Origin: Vibrio sp. Isolate32
GTDB lineage: Bacteria; Pseudomonadota; Gammaproteobacteria; Enterobacterales; Vibrionaceae
Assembly (NCBI RefSeq): GCF_022397955.1
Contig: NZ_JAKEUQ010000001.1
Location: 277,866 to 341,865 of the forward strand
Reading direction: 5' to 3'
DNA length: 64,000 nt
Below, piece by piece: positions 29,284 through 39,051 of the stretch. How positions within the stretch are numbered: position 1 is the stretch's first letter; each line of letters starts with the position of its first letter. The notes beneath the pieces were generated by a model that saw only the letters and a list, made by a program, of their open reading frames with translations, was not told the DNA's origin and searched no databases. The position numbers were made by a program, and so were the translations under genes.

Positions 29284-31770
29284 ATGCAGATACGGTCGTC
29301 TTTAAAGAAAAAAAGCATGGTAGCGCTTGGGTTATACCTTGCAATGTTTATCGCTATTGTCGGTAGCGTCACGTATTACGTTGTAGAATCTCCTGTGCGC
29401 GCCAAACTGCAACAGAACCTCGACCTACGTACGCAATTACTCTCTTCGTTGATTACAGAGCCTCTCAGCAGCTCTCAAGGTTTTGTTGATAGTCTAGTTG
29501 GTTTTGCTCAGGCGCTTCGTAAAGGTGAAGGTGTTATCCCGCTGTTCAAGTCGATGTTAGCCGCGAGTGACGACACGATCGTCAGTGCTGGTATTTGGCC
29601 TGAGCCTTATGTGCTGGATCCTAAAAAGAGTCTTAATAGTTATTTTTTTAATAAAGCTGACGACGGCAAGATTGACCAGCTCTTATCTTACAACAACCCT
29701 AAAAATGTCCCTTATCAAGAAGAGTATTGGTATAACTCTGTTGTTGATAAAGAGCAGGGAACTATCTCATGGAGTGATGTGTATATCGACCCTTATACAC
29801 ACGTTCGAATGATCACAGCCTCATCTCCATATTATTACGATGGTACTTTCGCCGGTGTTGCGACAGTAGATCTATCCCTCGAAGAGTTACTTGGCTTTAT
29901 CAAGAACCACGCCGAAGAGTACAATCTTGGTATTATACTCAGAGATAAACTTAATCACGTGTTGGTGTCCCATAACTTCAATCTTGTTGAAGGGATCTAC
30001 ATCAGTAGCAATCAATTTGGTGACTTCGGTTGGCAAGTGGATGTCGTCAACTCAAAGTCACGGGTAGCAGACGAGGTGTTTCGTCAGGTGATGAGTATTG
30101 AGGGCGGTATTGTTCCGCTATTGCTACTCTGTGTGATGGCAGGCTATTACTTGCTTAACCGGTATTTGATTAGCCCTATTACGAACATTGCAGCTCAGGT
30201 TAACAGCTCTAAAGCCGGTGAGGTGATTGATGTTGAGTATTCAAGCCATGACGAGATTGGTCACCTAATCAAAACATTCAACGAAAAGACGGTGTATCTC
30301 GAAGCTGAAAAAGTGAAAGCGCAAGCATCAACTAATGCAAAAACCGCTTTCCTTGCGACCCTGTCACATGAAATTCGCACTCCTATGAATGGGGTATTGG
30401 GTACCGCTCAGATCCTATTAAAAACACCTCTAAATTCTGAACAAGAGAAGCATCTCAAGAGTTTGTATGAGTCAGGCGATCATATGATGACCCTACTCAA
30501 CGAGATCTTGGACTTTTCGAAGATCGAGCAGGGTAGGTTGGATCTTGATGAAACGCGTTTCCCGCTTGATTCGATCATCGGCAGTATTAACAGTGTTTAC
30601 TACACATTGTCTTCCGAGAAAGGGCTTCAATTCAAAGTGTATTCTGAGGTTCCTTCTGGTCGTTGGTACTTCTCAGATAAAGCACGACTAAGACAAATCT
30701 TGTTTAATCTATTGAACAACGCTGTCAAATTCACCTCCAGAGGTTTTGTCGAGGTGTACCTAAAAGAAGTCGTCGAGAGGAGTAATACCTACCTTAGTAT
30801 TCGAGTTCGTGACACCGGAATTGGTATATCTAAAGAAGCTCAAAAGCGTATTTTCAAACCGTTTGAACAAGCGGAGTCTTCGACCACAAGGCGTTTTGGC
30901 GGTACTGGTCTTGGCTTAGCGATTGTGAAGAAAATTGCCCAGTTGATGGATGGCAGTGTTACCGTCACCAGTGAAGAAGGGATAGGCACGAGCTTTGATG
31001 TACGCCTGAAGATTCAGCCATGCCAGCCAGGCGAAATCGAGAGTTTACCACATAAGAAGTTGGATTACTCAGGCTTAAAAGTACTGATCGTTGAGGATAA
31101 CCGAACGAATACGATGATCATTGAAACCTTCATGAACAGTAAAGGCTTTACTTGTAAGAGCGTCGAAAACGGTGAACTTGCAATACAAGCCGTGGTTGCT
31201 GAGCGCTTTGATTTGATACTTATGGATAACCATATGCCAGTGATGGATGGTGTTGAATCAACCACTGCTATTCGTGCTCTGATAGGCGATGTGTCATCGG
31301 TATTGGTATTTGGGTGTACGGCTGATGTCTTTAAAGAGACCCGAGAGCGTATGCTTGGTGCGGGTGTGGACTATATTATCGCCAAGCCTATTGATGAGCG
31401 TGAACTGGATGATGCGTTGTTCCGCTATTCAAATAAGCTTTACCAATACCATGAAGTAAAAGCGGATGATCTTGAAAGGCAAGATCTAAAACAACACGAT
31501 TCGAAAAGTAAAAGCGAGTCACTGCCTAAACCTGATCTGAGAAACAAAGATAACACTGAAGAACTATTAGTGACGCTGTATGTCGCGCTAGAAGACAACA
31601 ACTTAGAACTGATTCAATTTGCACTAGAGAGCCTACGTGTCCACGTTGAACCTATGAACAACGCGGAACTTACTGAACAAGTCGATAAAGCGTTAGAGCA
31701 GGTTGCTTTAGGATCACCACCAACACAAGATGTCATTAATATCATTACTGTAAATCTACCGATGGCTTAA
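29284..31770 (+). CDS. Hybrid sensor histidine kinase (Cache sensor, HAMP, kinase, receiver)
   Basis: About 828 residues from the ATG at 29284; an ATG at 29230 would add 18. Two membrane helices (about 10-30 and 278-300) flank a periplasmic double-Cache-type sensor region (about 35-275, with the YWYNSVV...ISWSDVYIDP pattern). HAMP follows, then the phospho-accepting His in FLATLSHEIRTPMNG (about 362), an ATPase domain with GTGLGLAIV, and a receiver domain with the phospho-acceptor Asp in LILMDNHMPVMDG. The last ~70 residues do not show a clear histidine phosphotransfer motif. No response regulator or Hpt gene is adjacent, so the partner must be elsewhere. The ligand is unknown. Confidence 0.9.
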   Translation: MQIRSSLKKKSMVALGLYLAMFIAIVGSVTYYVVESPVRAKLQQNLDLRTQLLSSLITEPLSSSQGFVDSLVGFAQALRKGEGVIPLFKSMLAASDDTIVSAGIWPEPYVLDPKKSLNSYFFNKADDGKIDQLLSYNNPKNVPYQEEYWYNSVVDKEQGTISWSDVYIDPYTHVRMITASSPYYYDGTFAGVATVDLSLEELLGFIKNHAEEYNLGIILRDKLNHVLVSHNFNLVEGIYISSNQFGDFGWQVDVVNSKSRVADEVFRQVMSIEGGIVPLLLLCVMAGYYLLNRYLISPITNIAAQVNSSKAGEVIDVEYSSHDEIGHLIKTFNEKTVYLEAEKVKAQASTNAKTAFLATLSHEIRTPMNGVLGTAQILLKTPLNSEQEKHLKSLYESGDHMMTLLNEILDFSKIEQGRLDLDETRFPLDSIIGSINSVYYTLSSEKGLQFKVYSEVPSGRWYFSDKARLRQILFNLLNNAVKFTSRGFVEVYLKEVVERSNTYLSIRVRDTGIGISKEAQKRIFKPFEQAESSTTRRFGGTGLGLAIVKKIAQLMDGSVTVTSEEGIGTSFDVRLKIQPCQPGEIESLPHKKLDYSGLKVLIVEDNRTNTMIIETFMNSKGFTCKSVENGELAIQAVVAERFDLILMDNHMPVMDGVESTTAIRALIGDVSSVLVFGCTADVFKETRERMLGAGVDYIIAKPIDERELDDALFRYSNKLYQYHEVKADDLERQDLKQHDSKSKSESLPKPDLRNKDNTEELLVTLYVALEDNNLELIQFALESLRVHVEPMNNAELTEQVDKALEQVALGSPPTQDVINIITVNLPMA

Positions 31771-32018
31771 ATGTTGTTTAATTACGGTAAGTAAATGACG
31801 AATTGTCCAATATTTGACCTTGGTTGGATTTTTTGGTGAAAGTGACTGCTTTTAAAGTGGTTTTTGGTGGTTAATTTACAACTTGATTTTTAATTTGGAG
31901 TGTATGACTACTAATATTGTGATTTAATAGCGATATTATCTGGTGAGGTGCAAATGTGCCTTGTTTATATGTTACTAAATCACTAATTAAGCAGTGATAT
32001 ATTTTAGGTTTGTCGTCA

Positions 32019-32468
32019 ATGAAGTCTCGTGGTCCATTTTGTATTCGAAACGCAGCTGCGGATACATTTGCTATGGTCGTTTTCTGTTTTATTTCTGGCA
32101 TGATCGTAGAAGTGTTTATTTCTGGTATGACGTTTGAGCAATCTCTTGCTTCTCGAACGTTATCTATTCCGGTAAACATTGCGATCGCTTGGCCTTATGG
32201 CGTTTTTCGTGATTGGTTCTTGCGCAACGGTGCAAAGCTTTCAAAAAGCTCATTGATGAAAAATTTGTCTGATTTGATGGCATACGTGTTATTCCAATCT
32301 CCTGTGTATGCCGGGATTTTGTTGGCAGTGGGTGCTTCAGGTGACCAGATCCTTACGGCTGTAACCAGTAATGCCGTTATCTCGTGCGGTATGGGCGTAC
32401 TTTACGGCTACTTCTTAGATATGTGCCGAAAATGGTTTCGAGTCCCGGGCTACTATCAACAAGCTTAA
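32019..32468 (+). CDS. alaE: L-alanine exporter AlaE
   Basis: About 149 residues with four hydrophobic segments; sequence blocks [33 protein letters not shown] and YGYFLDMCR are those of E. coli AlaE (YgaW), which exports L-alanine. The ATG at 32019 is preferred over a TTG three codons earlier. The gene stands alone between the hybrid kinase and a tRNA gene. The 31771-32018 spacer shows no gene. Confidence 0.92.
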   Translation: MKSRGPFCIRNAAADTFAMVVFCFISGMIVEVFISGMTFEQSLASRTLSIPVNIAIAWPYGVFRDWFLRNGAKLSKSSLMKNLSDLMAYVLFQSPVYAGILLAVGASGDQILTAVTSNAVISCGMGVLYGYFLDMCRKWFRVPGYYQQA

Positions 32469-32648
32469 GAAAAGCAACAAGCGTAAGTGCAACGAAAGAA
32501 TGAAATTTGGTTTGTTTTTGAACTAATGAGTTAATTTGTAATCGAACAAACCGAAAAAGGCACTTTTTTTGAGAATGCCCCTTGACCAAAGTAAGCAGAA
32601 TCAATAAAGTAGCGCCTCGTTGAGTGACATGCTCAACACACAATTTGT

Positions 32649-32739
32649 GGAAGGATGGCTGAGTGGCTTAAGGCGCTCGCCTGGAAAGCGAGTATACGTT
32701 TATAGCGTATCTGGGGTTCAAATCCCCATCCTTCCACCA
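32649..32739 (+). tRNA. tRNA-Ser (anticodon GGA)
   Basis: A 91-base tRNA with acceptor GGAAGGA/TCCTTCC, D-arm GGCTGAGTGG, anticodon stem CTCGC/GCGAG with loop CTGGAAA (anticodon GGA at 32683-32685), a long variable arm as in tRNA-Ser, T-arm GGTTCAAATCC, and encoded CCA. The discriminator base before CCA is A, whereas E. coli tRNA-Ser uses G. Confidence 0.95.
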
Positions 32740-32745
32740 CTATTC

Positions 32746-32773
32746 AAAACCCTAGCAGAAATGCTGGGGTTTT
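32746..32773 (+). terminator. Terminator after tRNA-Ser
   Basis: Twelve-pair stem AAAACCCTAGCA/TGCTGGGGTTTT with a GAAA tetraloop. The T tract is in the stem arm. Confidence 0.75.
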
Positions 32774-32993
32774 CTCGTTTCAGAGCTCCTATATTCACGT
32801 AATTTGCCTCCTTCCATGACGTCGCCTTTTCAAGTCCTTTTTGTGATGGCCTTTGCTCTGTTTATGTTGAAACACATTGATCCAGATTAGCGATTGATAT
32901 CACCGATAAACGCTTGATTTCTTGGTCTGGATCTACAAGATTAAGAGTAAGCAACATTTTGAATAATCTTAACTCTTAGGAATCTATAGCATC

Positions 32994-34208
32994 ATGACAG
33001 AAACCCTCGTTTCTCCAATGCTCTCCTTTACTATTGCGATCTCATTACTGTTTATTGGTAAAGGTTTAATCGAGCGCTCTGAAGTATTAAGGAAGTACTC
33101 TCTACCAGAGCCAGTTATTGGTGGCTTTGTTTGTGCCGCTACCGTGGCTGCGCTTTATTATCTGTTTGAAATCCAGATCACTTTTAGCCTTGATGTCAGA
33201 GACTTTTTGCTACTTTACTTTTTTGCTGGTATTGGGCTTCAAGCGGATATTAAGACTTTAGTTAAGGGCGGGCGGCCATTGTTTATCTTGCTCTGTCTCG
33301 CTTCGACTTTTATTGTTCTTCAAAACGTTGTTGGCATGGCTGTCGCGTCGGGTTTTGGTATGGATGCGAAAGCGGGGTTGTTGTCTGGTTCCATCAGCCT
33401 GATTGGCGGTGTAGGTACGACCCTAGCTTGGGCGCCAATGTTTGTTGAAGAGTTTGGTATTGCTAACGCGCTAGAGCTTGGTGTGGCTTCCAACACGGTT
33501 GGTTTGATCGCAGCCTGTGTGATTGGTGGTCCAATTGCTAACTACCTACTCAATAAACACAAAGTAAGTCCTTCTAATGAAGAAGAGGTCACCGTTGGTG
33601 CATTCCAAGAGAGTGAAACAAAAACAGAGCTAAGCCACTACGGCGTTCTATGGGCATGGTTGATTCTAAACCTGACGCTGATGCTGGGTTATAGCTTGAG
33701 TGAAGTTATCGAATCAATGGGTTTGAAACTGCCGTTATTCGTTAGCTGTTTGATCGCGGGTATCTTAATCGGAAATGTTGGTAGGGCTCTGTTCAAGAAG
33801 CGTCGTACACAAGAGAAAATTGCTCAAGGCCGCAAAGGTTTGGCGATGATCTCTGATATCTGCTTAGGCATGTTCTTGACCATGGCGTTGATGGGGTTGC
33901 GTATCTGGGATCTCGATGGACTGTTTGGTTATATCTCTGTGGTCATGAGTATCCAGATCCTGCTTTCGCTTCTGTTTACGATATTCGTCGTTTACTACCT
34001 GATGGGACGAAACTATGACTCTGTGGTGATATGTTCAGGCTTCGGTGGTATCACTCTAGGCTCGACAGCAACTGCGATTGTTAACATGACCGCGGTAACT
34101 CATCGCTATGGCGCGAGCCCACAAGCATTCATCGTGGTGCCATTAGTGTGTGGTTTCTTTGTTGATTTGATCAACGCGTTGGTGATCAGTTTCTTTGTTG
34201 GTCTGTAA
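32994..34208 (+). CDS. gltS: Sodium/glutamate symporter GltS
   Basis: A 404-residue, about ten-span membrane protein of the ESS (GltS) family, importing glutamate with Na+. The conserved glycine-rich segments SLIGGVGTTLAWAP and ICSGFGGITLGSTATAIVNM (re-entrant loops) are present, and the length is typical. The ATG at 32994 follows TAGGAATC. Terminator follows. The LysR regulator and DadA downstream suggest a shared amino-acid catabolism theme. Confidence 0.93.
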   Translation: MTETLVSPMLSFTIAISLLFIGKGLIERSEVLRKYSLPEPVIGGFVCAATVAALYYLFEIQITFSLDVRDFLLLYFFAGIGLQADIKTLVKGGRPLFILLCLASTFIVLQNVVGMAVASGFGMDAKAGLLSGSISLIGGVGTTLAWAPMFVEEFGIANALELGVASNTVGLIAACVIGGPIANYLLNKHKVSPSNEEEVTVGAFQESETKTELSHYGVLWAWLILNLTLMLGYSLSEVIESMGLKLPLFVSCLIAGILIGNVGRALFKKRRTQEKIAQGRKGLAMISDICLGMFLTMALMGLRIWDLDGLFGYISVVMSIQILLSLLFTIFVVYYLMGRNYDSVVICSGFGGITLGSTATAIVNMTAVTHRYGASPQAFIVVPLVCGFFVDLINALVISFFVGL

Positions 34209-34260
34209 GTTAAGTGATGGGTTGTTAACTGCTCGAGACTAGCATCTGAATCATGACGAT

Positions 34261-34293
34261 AAAGGCGATGACGAAAGTTGTCGCCTTTGTTTT
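34261..34293 (+). terminator. Terminator after gltS
   Basis: AAAGGCGATGAC/GTTGTCGCCTTT stem with two wobble pairs, GAAA loop and trailing T-rich sequence. Confidence 0.8.
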
Positions 34294-34461
34294 ATCGACA
34301 GCAAGCTAAAACACGTATATTAGCCTTTGATGTAGTACCTTGAAGTGACTCGGTGCACAAGTTAGTAAGAGCAATTACGATCTTGATAAATTGGGATATA
34401 TGTTCGCAGCAAATTTGTGAGACGCTTGTTCTTAGTGTCACTGGAATCACAAGGAAGTTGC

Positions 34462-35388
34462 ATGCACCATTTTAATCTTCGTGCGCTTGAGTATCTGAAT
34501 GCGTTATCAAAATATGGGTCGCTGCGTAAAGCATCTAAGATGATGAACGTTGACCCTGCGGCAATGAGTAGAATGCTGACGCAGCTTGAAGCACAAGCAG
34601 AAATGAAGGTGTGGGAACGCAATAATCACCAATCACTGCTGACTGAAGTGGGTAACGAGTTATTGAACTATTACCGCTCCATCGTTCGCAGTGAAACGGC
34701 GATGCTGGCACGTCTAACCAAGCTGAAAAATCTCAAGGGCGGTAACGTTAGCATCGCGATTGGGGAAGGGTTTATCACAAACTTGGTCTCTAAACCCATG
34801 CAGACTTTCATGGCTCGTTACCCTGATATCAATTTATCGATTGAGATAGCGGGTGCATTGGATGCGGTGAAAATGTTGGAAGATCAACAAATCGATTTCG
34901 CGATTACCTATGCGTCTGCACCTCACCCTAAACTGCATTCACACGTCGAGCGTAGCCACCCTCTAGAGCTTATCGCTCCAAAAGATCACGTACTGACGAC
35001 CCAAGAAGCACCAGTGACATTGCAAGACATTAGAGAGGCTTCTATTGCTTTGATCGACAACTCGACAGGTATGGGGAGGCTCGTAAAGCAGGCCGAACAA
35101 AACTCTCATCTCACTTTGCAACCTAAGCTTCAAACTAACTCTGTTACCGCACTCACTAACTTTGTTTCGGCAGGCCTAGGCGTGACCTTTATGCCTAAGC
35201 TCACTGTGCTTGATGAGATCAAATCGGGACAAATTGAAGTGGTTGCAACTGAGTTAGACACCTTCTCTAAAGCGACGGTCAAAGTTCAATCTCTCAAAGG
35301 CCGTGCGCTTTCATTGCAAGCCGAAACCTTTTTAGACTTTCTTATCGAGAATGCGACATTCTTAAGTCATGATGCTCATAATATCTAA
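34462..35388 (+). CDS. LysR-family transcriptional regulator
   Basis: About 308 residues from the ATG at 34462 (AAGGAA seven bases upstream; an earlier in-frame start at 34417 has none). The N-terminal winged HTH (about 1-62, LRALEYLNALSKYGSLRKASKMMNVDPAAMSRML) and C-terminal periplasmic-binding-protein-like effector domain are those of LysR-type regulators. The regulator precedes dadA on the same strand with a 296-base spacer containing an inverted repeat; control of dadA and perhaps gltS is inference. Confidence 0.9.
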   Translation: MHHFNLRALEYLNALSKYGSLRKASKMMNVDPAAMSRMLTQLEAQAEMKVWERNNHQSLLTEVGNELLNYYRSIVRSETAMLARLTKLKNLKGGNVSIAIGEGFITNLVSKPMQTFMARYPDINLSIEIAGALDAVKMLEDQQIDFAITYASAPHPKLHSHVERSHPLELIAPKDHVLTTQEAPVTLQDIREASIALIDNSTGMGRLVKQAEQNSHLTLQPKLQTNSVTALTNFVSAGLGVTFMPKLTVLDEIKSGQIEVVATELDTFSKATVKVQSLKGRALSLQAETFLDFLIENATFLSHDAHNI

Positions 35389-35547
35389 ATAGAGCAAGGT
35401 TGATGTAACGCAGAATATAATTTTAGCTCAACTTACTACTGCCAATGAGCTTCTTTGTTGGCTGTCGTTACCCTGTTGGGCCACTCTATGCCTTGTGTTC
35501 TGAAGCCCTTCAACATCACACTTCCAAAATTCATTCTCCGGATTTAC

Positions 35548-35592
35548 GACTTAATTGACTTTTTATCAACGCATGTTGAATTGTTAAGTCAA
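35548..35592 (+). promoter_or_regulatory. Candidate operator upstream of dadA
   Basis: Nested inverted repeats GACTTAA (35548-35554)/TTAAGTC (35584-35590) and TTGACTT/AAGTCAA, followed by the dadA gene about 95 bases on. Compatible with a dimeric regulator site; not matched to a known consensus. The rest of the 296-base spacer shows nothing else clear. Confidence 0.3.
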
Positions 35593-35684
35593 CGCTTGAT
35601 GAATACGTTACAAACTATTAACGAAAGATGTTTTAAACAGGCAGTAATGCTCGGCAGGTGTGGTCGAGTGTAGGGGAATATAGA

Positions 35685-36938
35685 ATGGAAGTAATTGTAA
35701 TTGGCAGCGGTGTTATTGGCTTGACCAGTGCTTGGTATCTGGCGAAAGAGGGCCACTCAGTAACGGTTATCGACCGCCAAGGTAGCAGTGGTAAAGAGAC
35801 CAGTTTTGCGAACGCCGGGCAAATATCTTATGGTTATTCTTCACCTTGGGCAGCACCGGGTATTCCGTTGAAAGCGATGAAATGGCTCACCCAAGAACAT
35901 GCTCCCTTGAAAGTTAAGCCGTCACTTTCCCCTGAATTAGCTTCTTGGGCGACTAAGATGCTCGCTAACTGCAATGCAGCTAAATATGCTGTAAATAAGT
36001 CGCGTATGTTGAGAGTGGCAAACTACAGTCGAGACTGCCTAACTCATCTTCGAACCAGTGAAAATTTGGCATACGAGGGCCGGCAACAAGGTACCTTGCA
36101 GGTATTCAGAAGCGAGAAACAACTGGATGCGATTCGACAGGATATGAAGCTACTAGCAGAAAGCGGCATCGAGCACTCGCTGTTTGGTGTTGATCAGTGC
36201 CTGTCGGTTGAACCGGGGTTAGCTGACGTCAAAGACAAGCTGGTGGGCGGCTTATACTTACCTCATGATGAAACGGGAGATTGTCACCAATTCTGTTTAG
36301 CTCTGACTGAGAAAGCTAAGGCGCTTGGTGTTCAGTTTGTGTTTGATACGGAAGTACTCAAGCTGAACCGTAAAAATCATGATATTCAGAGCATTACCAC
36401 AACTCAAGGTGAATTTAGAGCGGACGCTTACGTGGTGGCTTCGGGAAGTTATTCTCGAGATCTGCTTAAACAAGTCGACTTGTCGATTCCTGTTTATCCA
36501 GTGAAGGGCTATTCTTTGACATTGCCAATTGTGAGTGCGGATAAGTCACCAACATCAACCGTTATGGATGAAACTTATAAGGTGGCGATGACGCGTTTTG
36601 ATGATCGAATTCGTATTGCTGGGACGGCTGAGCTTGCTGGCTTCAATTATCTGATTCCTGAAAAGCGCAAAGCGACGATTGATATGGTGATTAAAGACCT
36701 GTTCCCGCAGGCTGGGGACTTCTCTAAAGCAGAGTACTGGACTGGTTTAAGACCTATGACGCCAGATGGCACGCCTATCATCGGAAACACGCCAATTAAG
36801 AACCTGTTTACCAACACTGGTCATGGGACGTTGGGCTGGACGATGGCGTGTGGTTCAGGAAAGCTACTAGCGAGTGTGGTCAGTGGTTCGGATTGCGATA
36901 TAAAAGCAGACGACTTGAGTATCCATCGTTACATGTAG
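35685..36938 (+). CDS. dadA: D-amino acid dehydrogenase DadA
   Basis: About 417 residues. The ATG at 35685 follows TAGGGGAAT. The FAD-binding motif VIVIGSGVIGLTSAWYLA starts at residue 3, and the TSFANAGQISYGYSSPWAAPG block and C-terminal GHGTLGWTMACGSG are the DadA signature. The flavoenzyme deaminates D-amino acids (for example D-alanine) to keto acids, passing electrons to the quinone pool at the inner membrane. Associated with the LysR gene just upstream. No alanine racemase gene is adjacent. Confidence 0.93.
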   Translation: MEVIVIGSGVIGLTSAWYLAKEGHSVTVIDRQGSSGKETSFANAGQISYGYSSPWAAPGIPLKAMKWLTQEHAPLKVKPSLSPELASWATKMLANCNAAKYAVNKSRMLRVANYSRDCLTHLRTSENLAYEGRQQGTLQVFRSEKQLDAIRQDMKLLAESGIEHSLFGVDQCLSVEPGLADVKDKLVGGLYLPHDETGDCHQFCLALTEKAKALGVQFVFDTEVLKLNRKNHDIQSITTTQGEFRADAYVVASGSYSRDLLKQVDLSIPVYPVKGYSLTLPIVSADKSPTSTVMDETYKVAMTRFDDRIRIAGTAELAGFNYLIPEKRKATIDMVIKDLFPQAGDFSKAEYWTGLRPMTPDGTPIIGNTPIKNLFTNTGHGTLGWTMACGSGKLLASVVSGSDCDIKADDLSIHRYM

Positions 36939-36967
36939 CTCATCCAAATACTTGATCATACGAGTCA

Positions 36968-36990
36968 GCCCATGTTTATTAAGCATGGGC
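36968..36990. terminator. Possible terminator between convergent dadA and hydrolase genes
   Basis: GCCCATG/CATGGGC perfect 7-bp stem with a nine-base AT loop; T tract is weak on both strands. Confidence 0.4.
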
Positions 36991-37013
36991 AGATTTGGCT
37001 TGAGTATTATGTC

Positions 37014-37751
37014 TTATCGGGTGGTGGTTTCTAACACATGCGTGAATCGCTGCCATGATTTTTGGTCAGCTTCATGATGATAGTTATTAGACCCGAATAC
37101 TGTGAAGGCGTGTGGTGCACCACTATAAGTGATCATTTCATGTGGGGCTTTGGTCGATTCGAGTTGAGTAGCAAGGCTTCCAAAATCTTCCATTGTAATC
37201 ATCGAATCTGCTGTGCCATGGAACACGACAACAGGAGCTTTGGTTTGTGAGTAGTCTTGCCTTTTCGGTGTCGATAGACCACCGTGGAAGGTGACATAAG
37301 CTTTAGATGGAATTCCTGCTCTCGTGGCTTCTAATACGGCAGCACCACCAAAACAATACCCCATCATCACATTGTTATCTAAGCTACCGCCAAGTCTTTG
37401 CGCTTCCATAGCGCCTGCATTGAGTAGTGCGCGCATTTTTTCACGGTCATTATACAACTCGCCCGTATGTTGCTTTTTATCTTTCACTTCTGTTGGGCGA
37501 ATGTCTTTTCCAAACAGATCGATAGCAAACACGTTGTAACCGAGTTCGTTGAGCATTTCAGAACGCTTTTTCTCGTAGTCGGTCAACCCATCCCAATCGA
37601 GTATTAAAAGTACTAGAGGGGCTTGATCGCTGGCTTCACTCCAATAACCTTCGTATTCCATGCCATCCACCTGGTAGATGACGTTTTCTCCAGAGTGTGC
37701 TGCAAAAGGAAGCAAAACCGAAAACAGACCTAGTGCAGTAAGTGCTCGCAT
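37014..37751 (-). CDS. Secreted dienelactone hydrolase-family protein
   Basis: A 245-residue alpha/beta hydrolase with an N-terminal signal peptide (about 1-20, ending AAHSG). The nucleophile is Cys in MMGYCFGGAAV (as in dienelactone hydrolase), with Asp in GTADSM and His in GAPHAF. The natural substrate is unknown; the family cleaves lactones and esters. Predicted periplasmic. It stands alone on the minus strand. Confidence 0.85.
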   Translation of the reverse strand: MRALTALGLFSVLLPFAAHSGENVIYQVDGMEYEGYWSEASDQAPLVLLILDWDGLTDYEKKRSEMLNELGYNVFAIDLFGKDIRPTEVKDKKQHTGELYNDREKMRALLNAGAMEAQRLGGSLDNNVMMGYCFGGAAVLEATRAGIPSKAYVTFHGGLSTPKRQDYSQTKAPVVVFHGTADSMITMEDFGSLATQLESTKAPHEMITYSGAPHAFTVFGSNNYHHEADQKSWQRFTHVLETTTR

Positions 37752-37953
37752 AGATTAATCCTTCAGGTGATGAGTGACAATTCAATGGAAAGTATAGATA
37801 ACGTTATGATTCTCGCCAGGTTGTCAGTTTGGCTTTGATCGGCAAAGCAAGAAGGGTACTTGTCTTAAATGGAAAGAAACTTAAACGGAAGAAACAATCA
37901 CAGTAAGCCGTCACCGTGATTGTTCGAATAACAGGTTTAGGAGGTTTGAACCA

Positions 37954-38901
37954 CTACCAAGTAGGGGCTGTGCTGTTATCGCTGCTAGAAAGACTTGTTC
38001 TGATATCAGGATACTTTCGTTGGTAGCGTGGTAACATCGACTCGTTTCCTAAGATGCCACCTTGATGAATATAGATAATGGTTTTGGTTGGGTTATCTGC
38101 CTGCCATTGCTCTAAACATTGCCACATTAATGGGTCATAAAGCAGATCGAACTCAATGTCAGTTTGCTCCTGAAGATCTAGCCATGTCTGATAGTCCTGT
38201 TGATACAGTTTACCAAAGTGATGCTTTTTCGGGAGAGGCAATATCTGCGGATGTTCGCTTTCGCCAAGCTCATTGAATTGCTGAGTGAGGTAGTCACTTC
38301 CACCAACACAAGCGCAAGTGAGCACCGGAATATTGTGTAACTTTAGGTGCTTATGAAGATAAAGTGCAGTACTGCCAGTGCCTGCGGGTAGGGCCACAAC
38401 AAAATCGTATTGGTTTTCAAAGCGAGTCCAGCTCAGTATTTCCATCGCCAGTTGTTTTACGCCATATTCGGAAAGTTGAGAGCGGCCACCCTCAGGTAAT
38501 ACGATGCACTGTGAGTCTGGTTTTCTCACTTGATCGATGTACTGTTGTGGATGAAGTTCTGAACCTGTTGCTTTAACTGAAATGACTTTAGCGCCCAGGT
38601 CAATAGCACCACGGTAATTGCCGATTGGTCGCTCTTGTAACCATTGAGGTAGGTGGTCGACGTAAAACTCCAGCGTCCAACCTTTAATCTTTGCCAATGC
38701 CGCGAGTGAGAACAGAGAGTTCGCTTGAGCTGAGCCGTAGCTGATCAGGGTAGTAATGTTCGGATGATCGTCTTCTAGCAACTTCATAAACTTGCGAGCT
38801 TTATTGCCACAAAAATGGGAGTGTAGTTGGTCATCACGCTTTAAGAAAAAAGTGTGGCCGTTGTATTGATGCTGAGTTACAGGGCTATTATTTAGTTTCA
38901 T
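37954..38901 (-). CDS. PLP-dependent ACC deaminase / D-cysteine desulfhydrase-family protein
   Basis: A 315-residue fold-type II PLP enzyme. The likely PLP-binding Lys is residue 34 in CGNKARK, the phosphate loop is near ALPAGTGSTALYL, and the family length matches. Members deaminate 1-aminocyclopropane-1-carboxylate or desulfurate D-cysteine; specificity cannot be told from sequence. Minus-strand single gene. Confidence 0.85.
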   Translation of the reverse strand: MKLNNSPVTQHQYNGHTFFLKRDDQLHSHFCGNKARKFMKLLEDDHPNITTLISYGSAQANSLFSLAALAKIKGWTLEFYVDHLPQWLQERPIGNYRGAIDLGAKVISVKATGSELHPQQYIDQVRKPDSQCIVLPEGGRSQLSEYGVKQLAMEILSWTRFENQYDFVVALPAGTGSTALYLHKHLKLHNIPVLTCACVGGSDYLTQQFNELGESEHPQILPLPKKHHFGKLYQQDYQTWLDLQEQTDIEFDLLYDPLMWQCLEQWQADNPTKTIIYIHQGGILGNESMLPRYQRKYPDIRTSLSSSDNSTAPTW

Positions 38902-39051
38902 CGCACTTAGTAAAAATGCCGACTAAAAAGCCAGCATTTTAAAATCAAATTGGACTTACGAGTATCTAGCAGGTTATTGGCTCTGTAAACCAACTACATC
39001 AAGTTTTCACTCGATATTGAATCCAATAGATACTAGTGAATATCGATCGCT

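Noticed and set aside
32620..32802. 60-codon frame across the tRNA-Ser gene
   Set aside because: It overlaps the tRNA and its terminator; not coding.
35455..35673. 72-codon plus-strand frame before dadA
   Set aside because: No ribosome site, runs into the dadA ribosome site, no family pattern; the region looks like a promoter.
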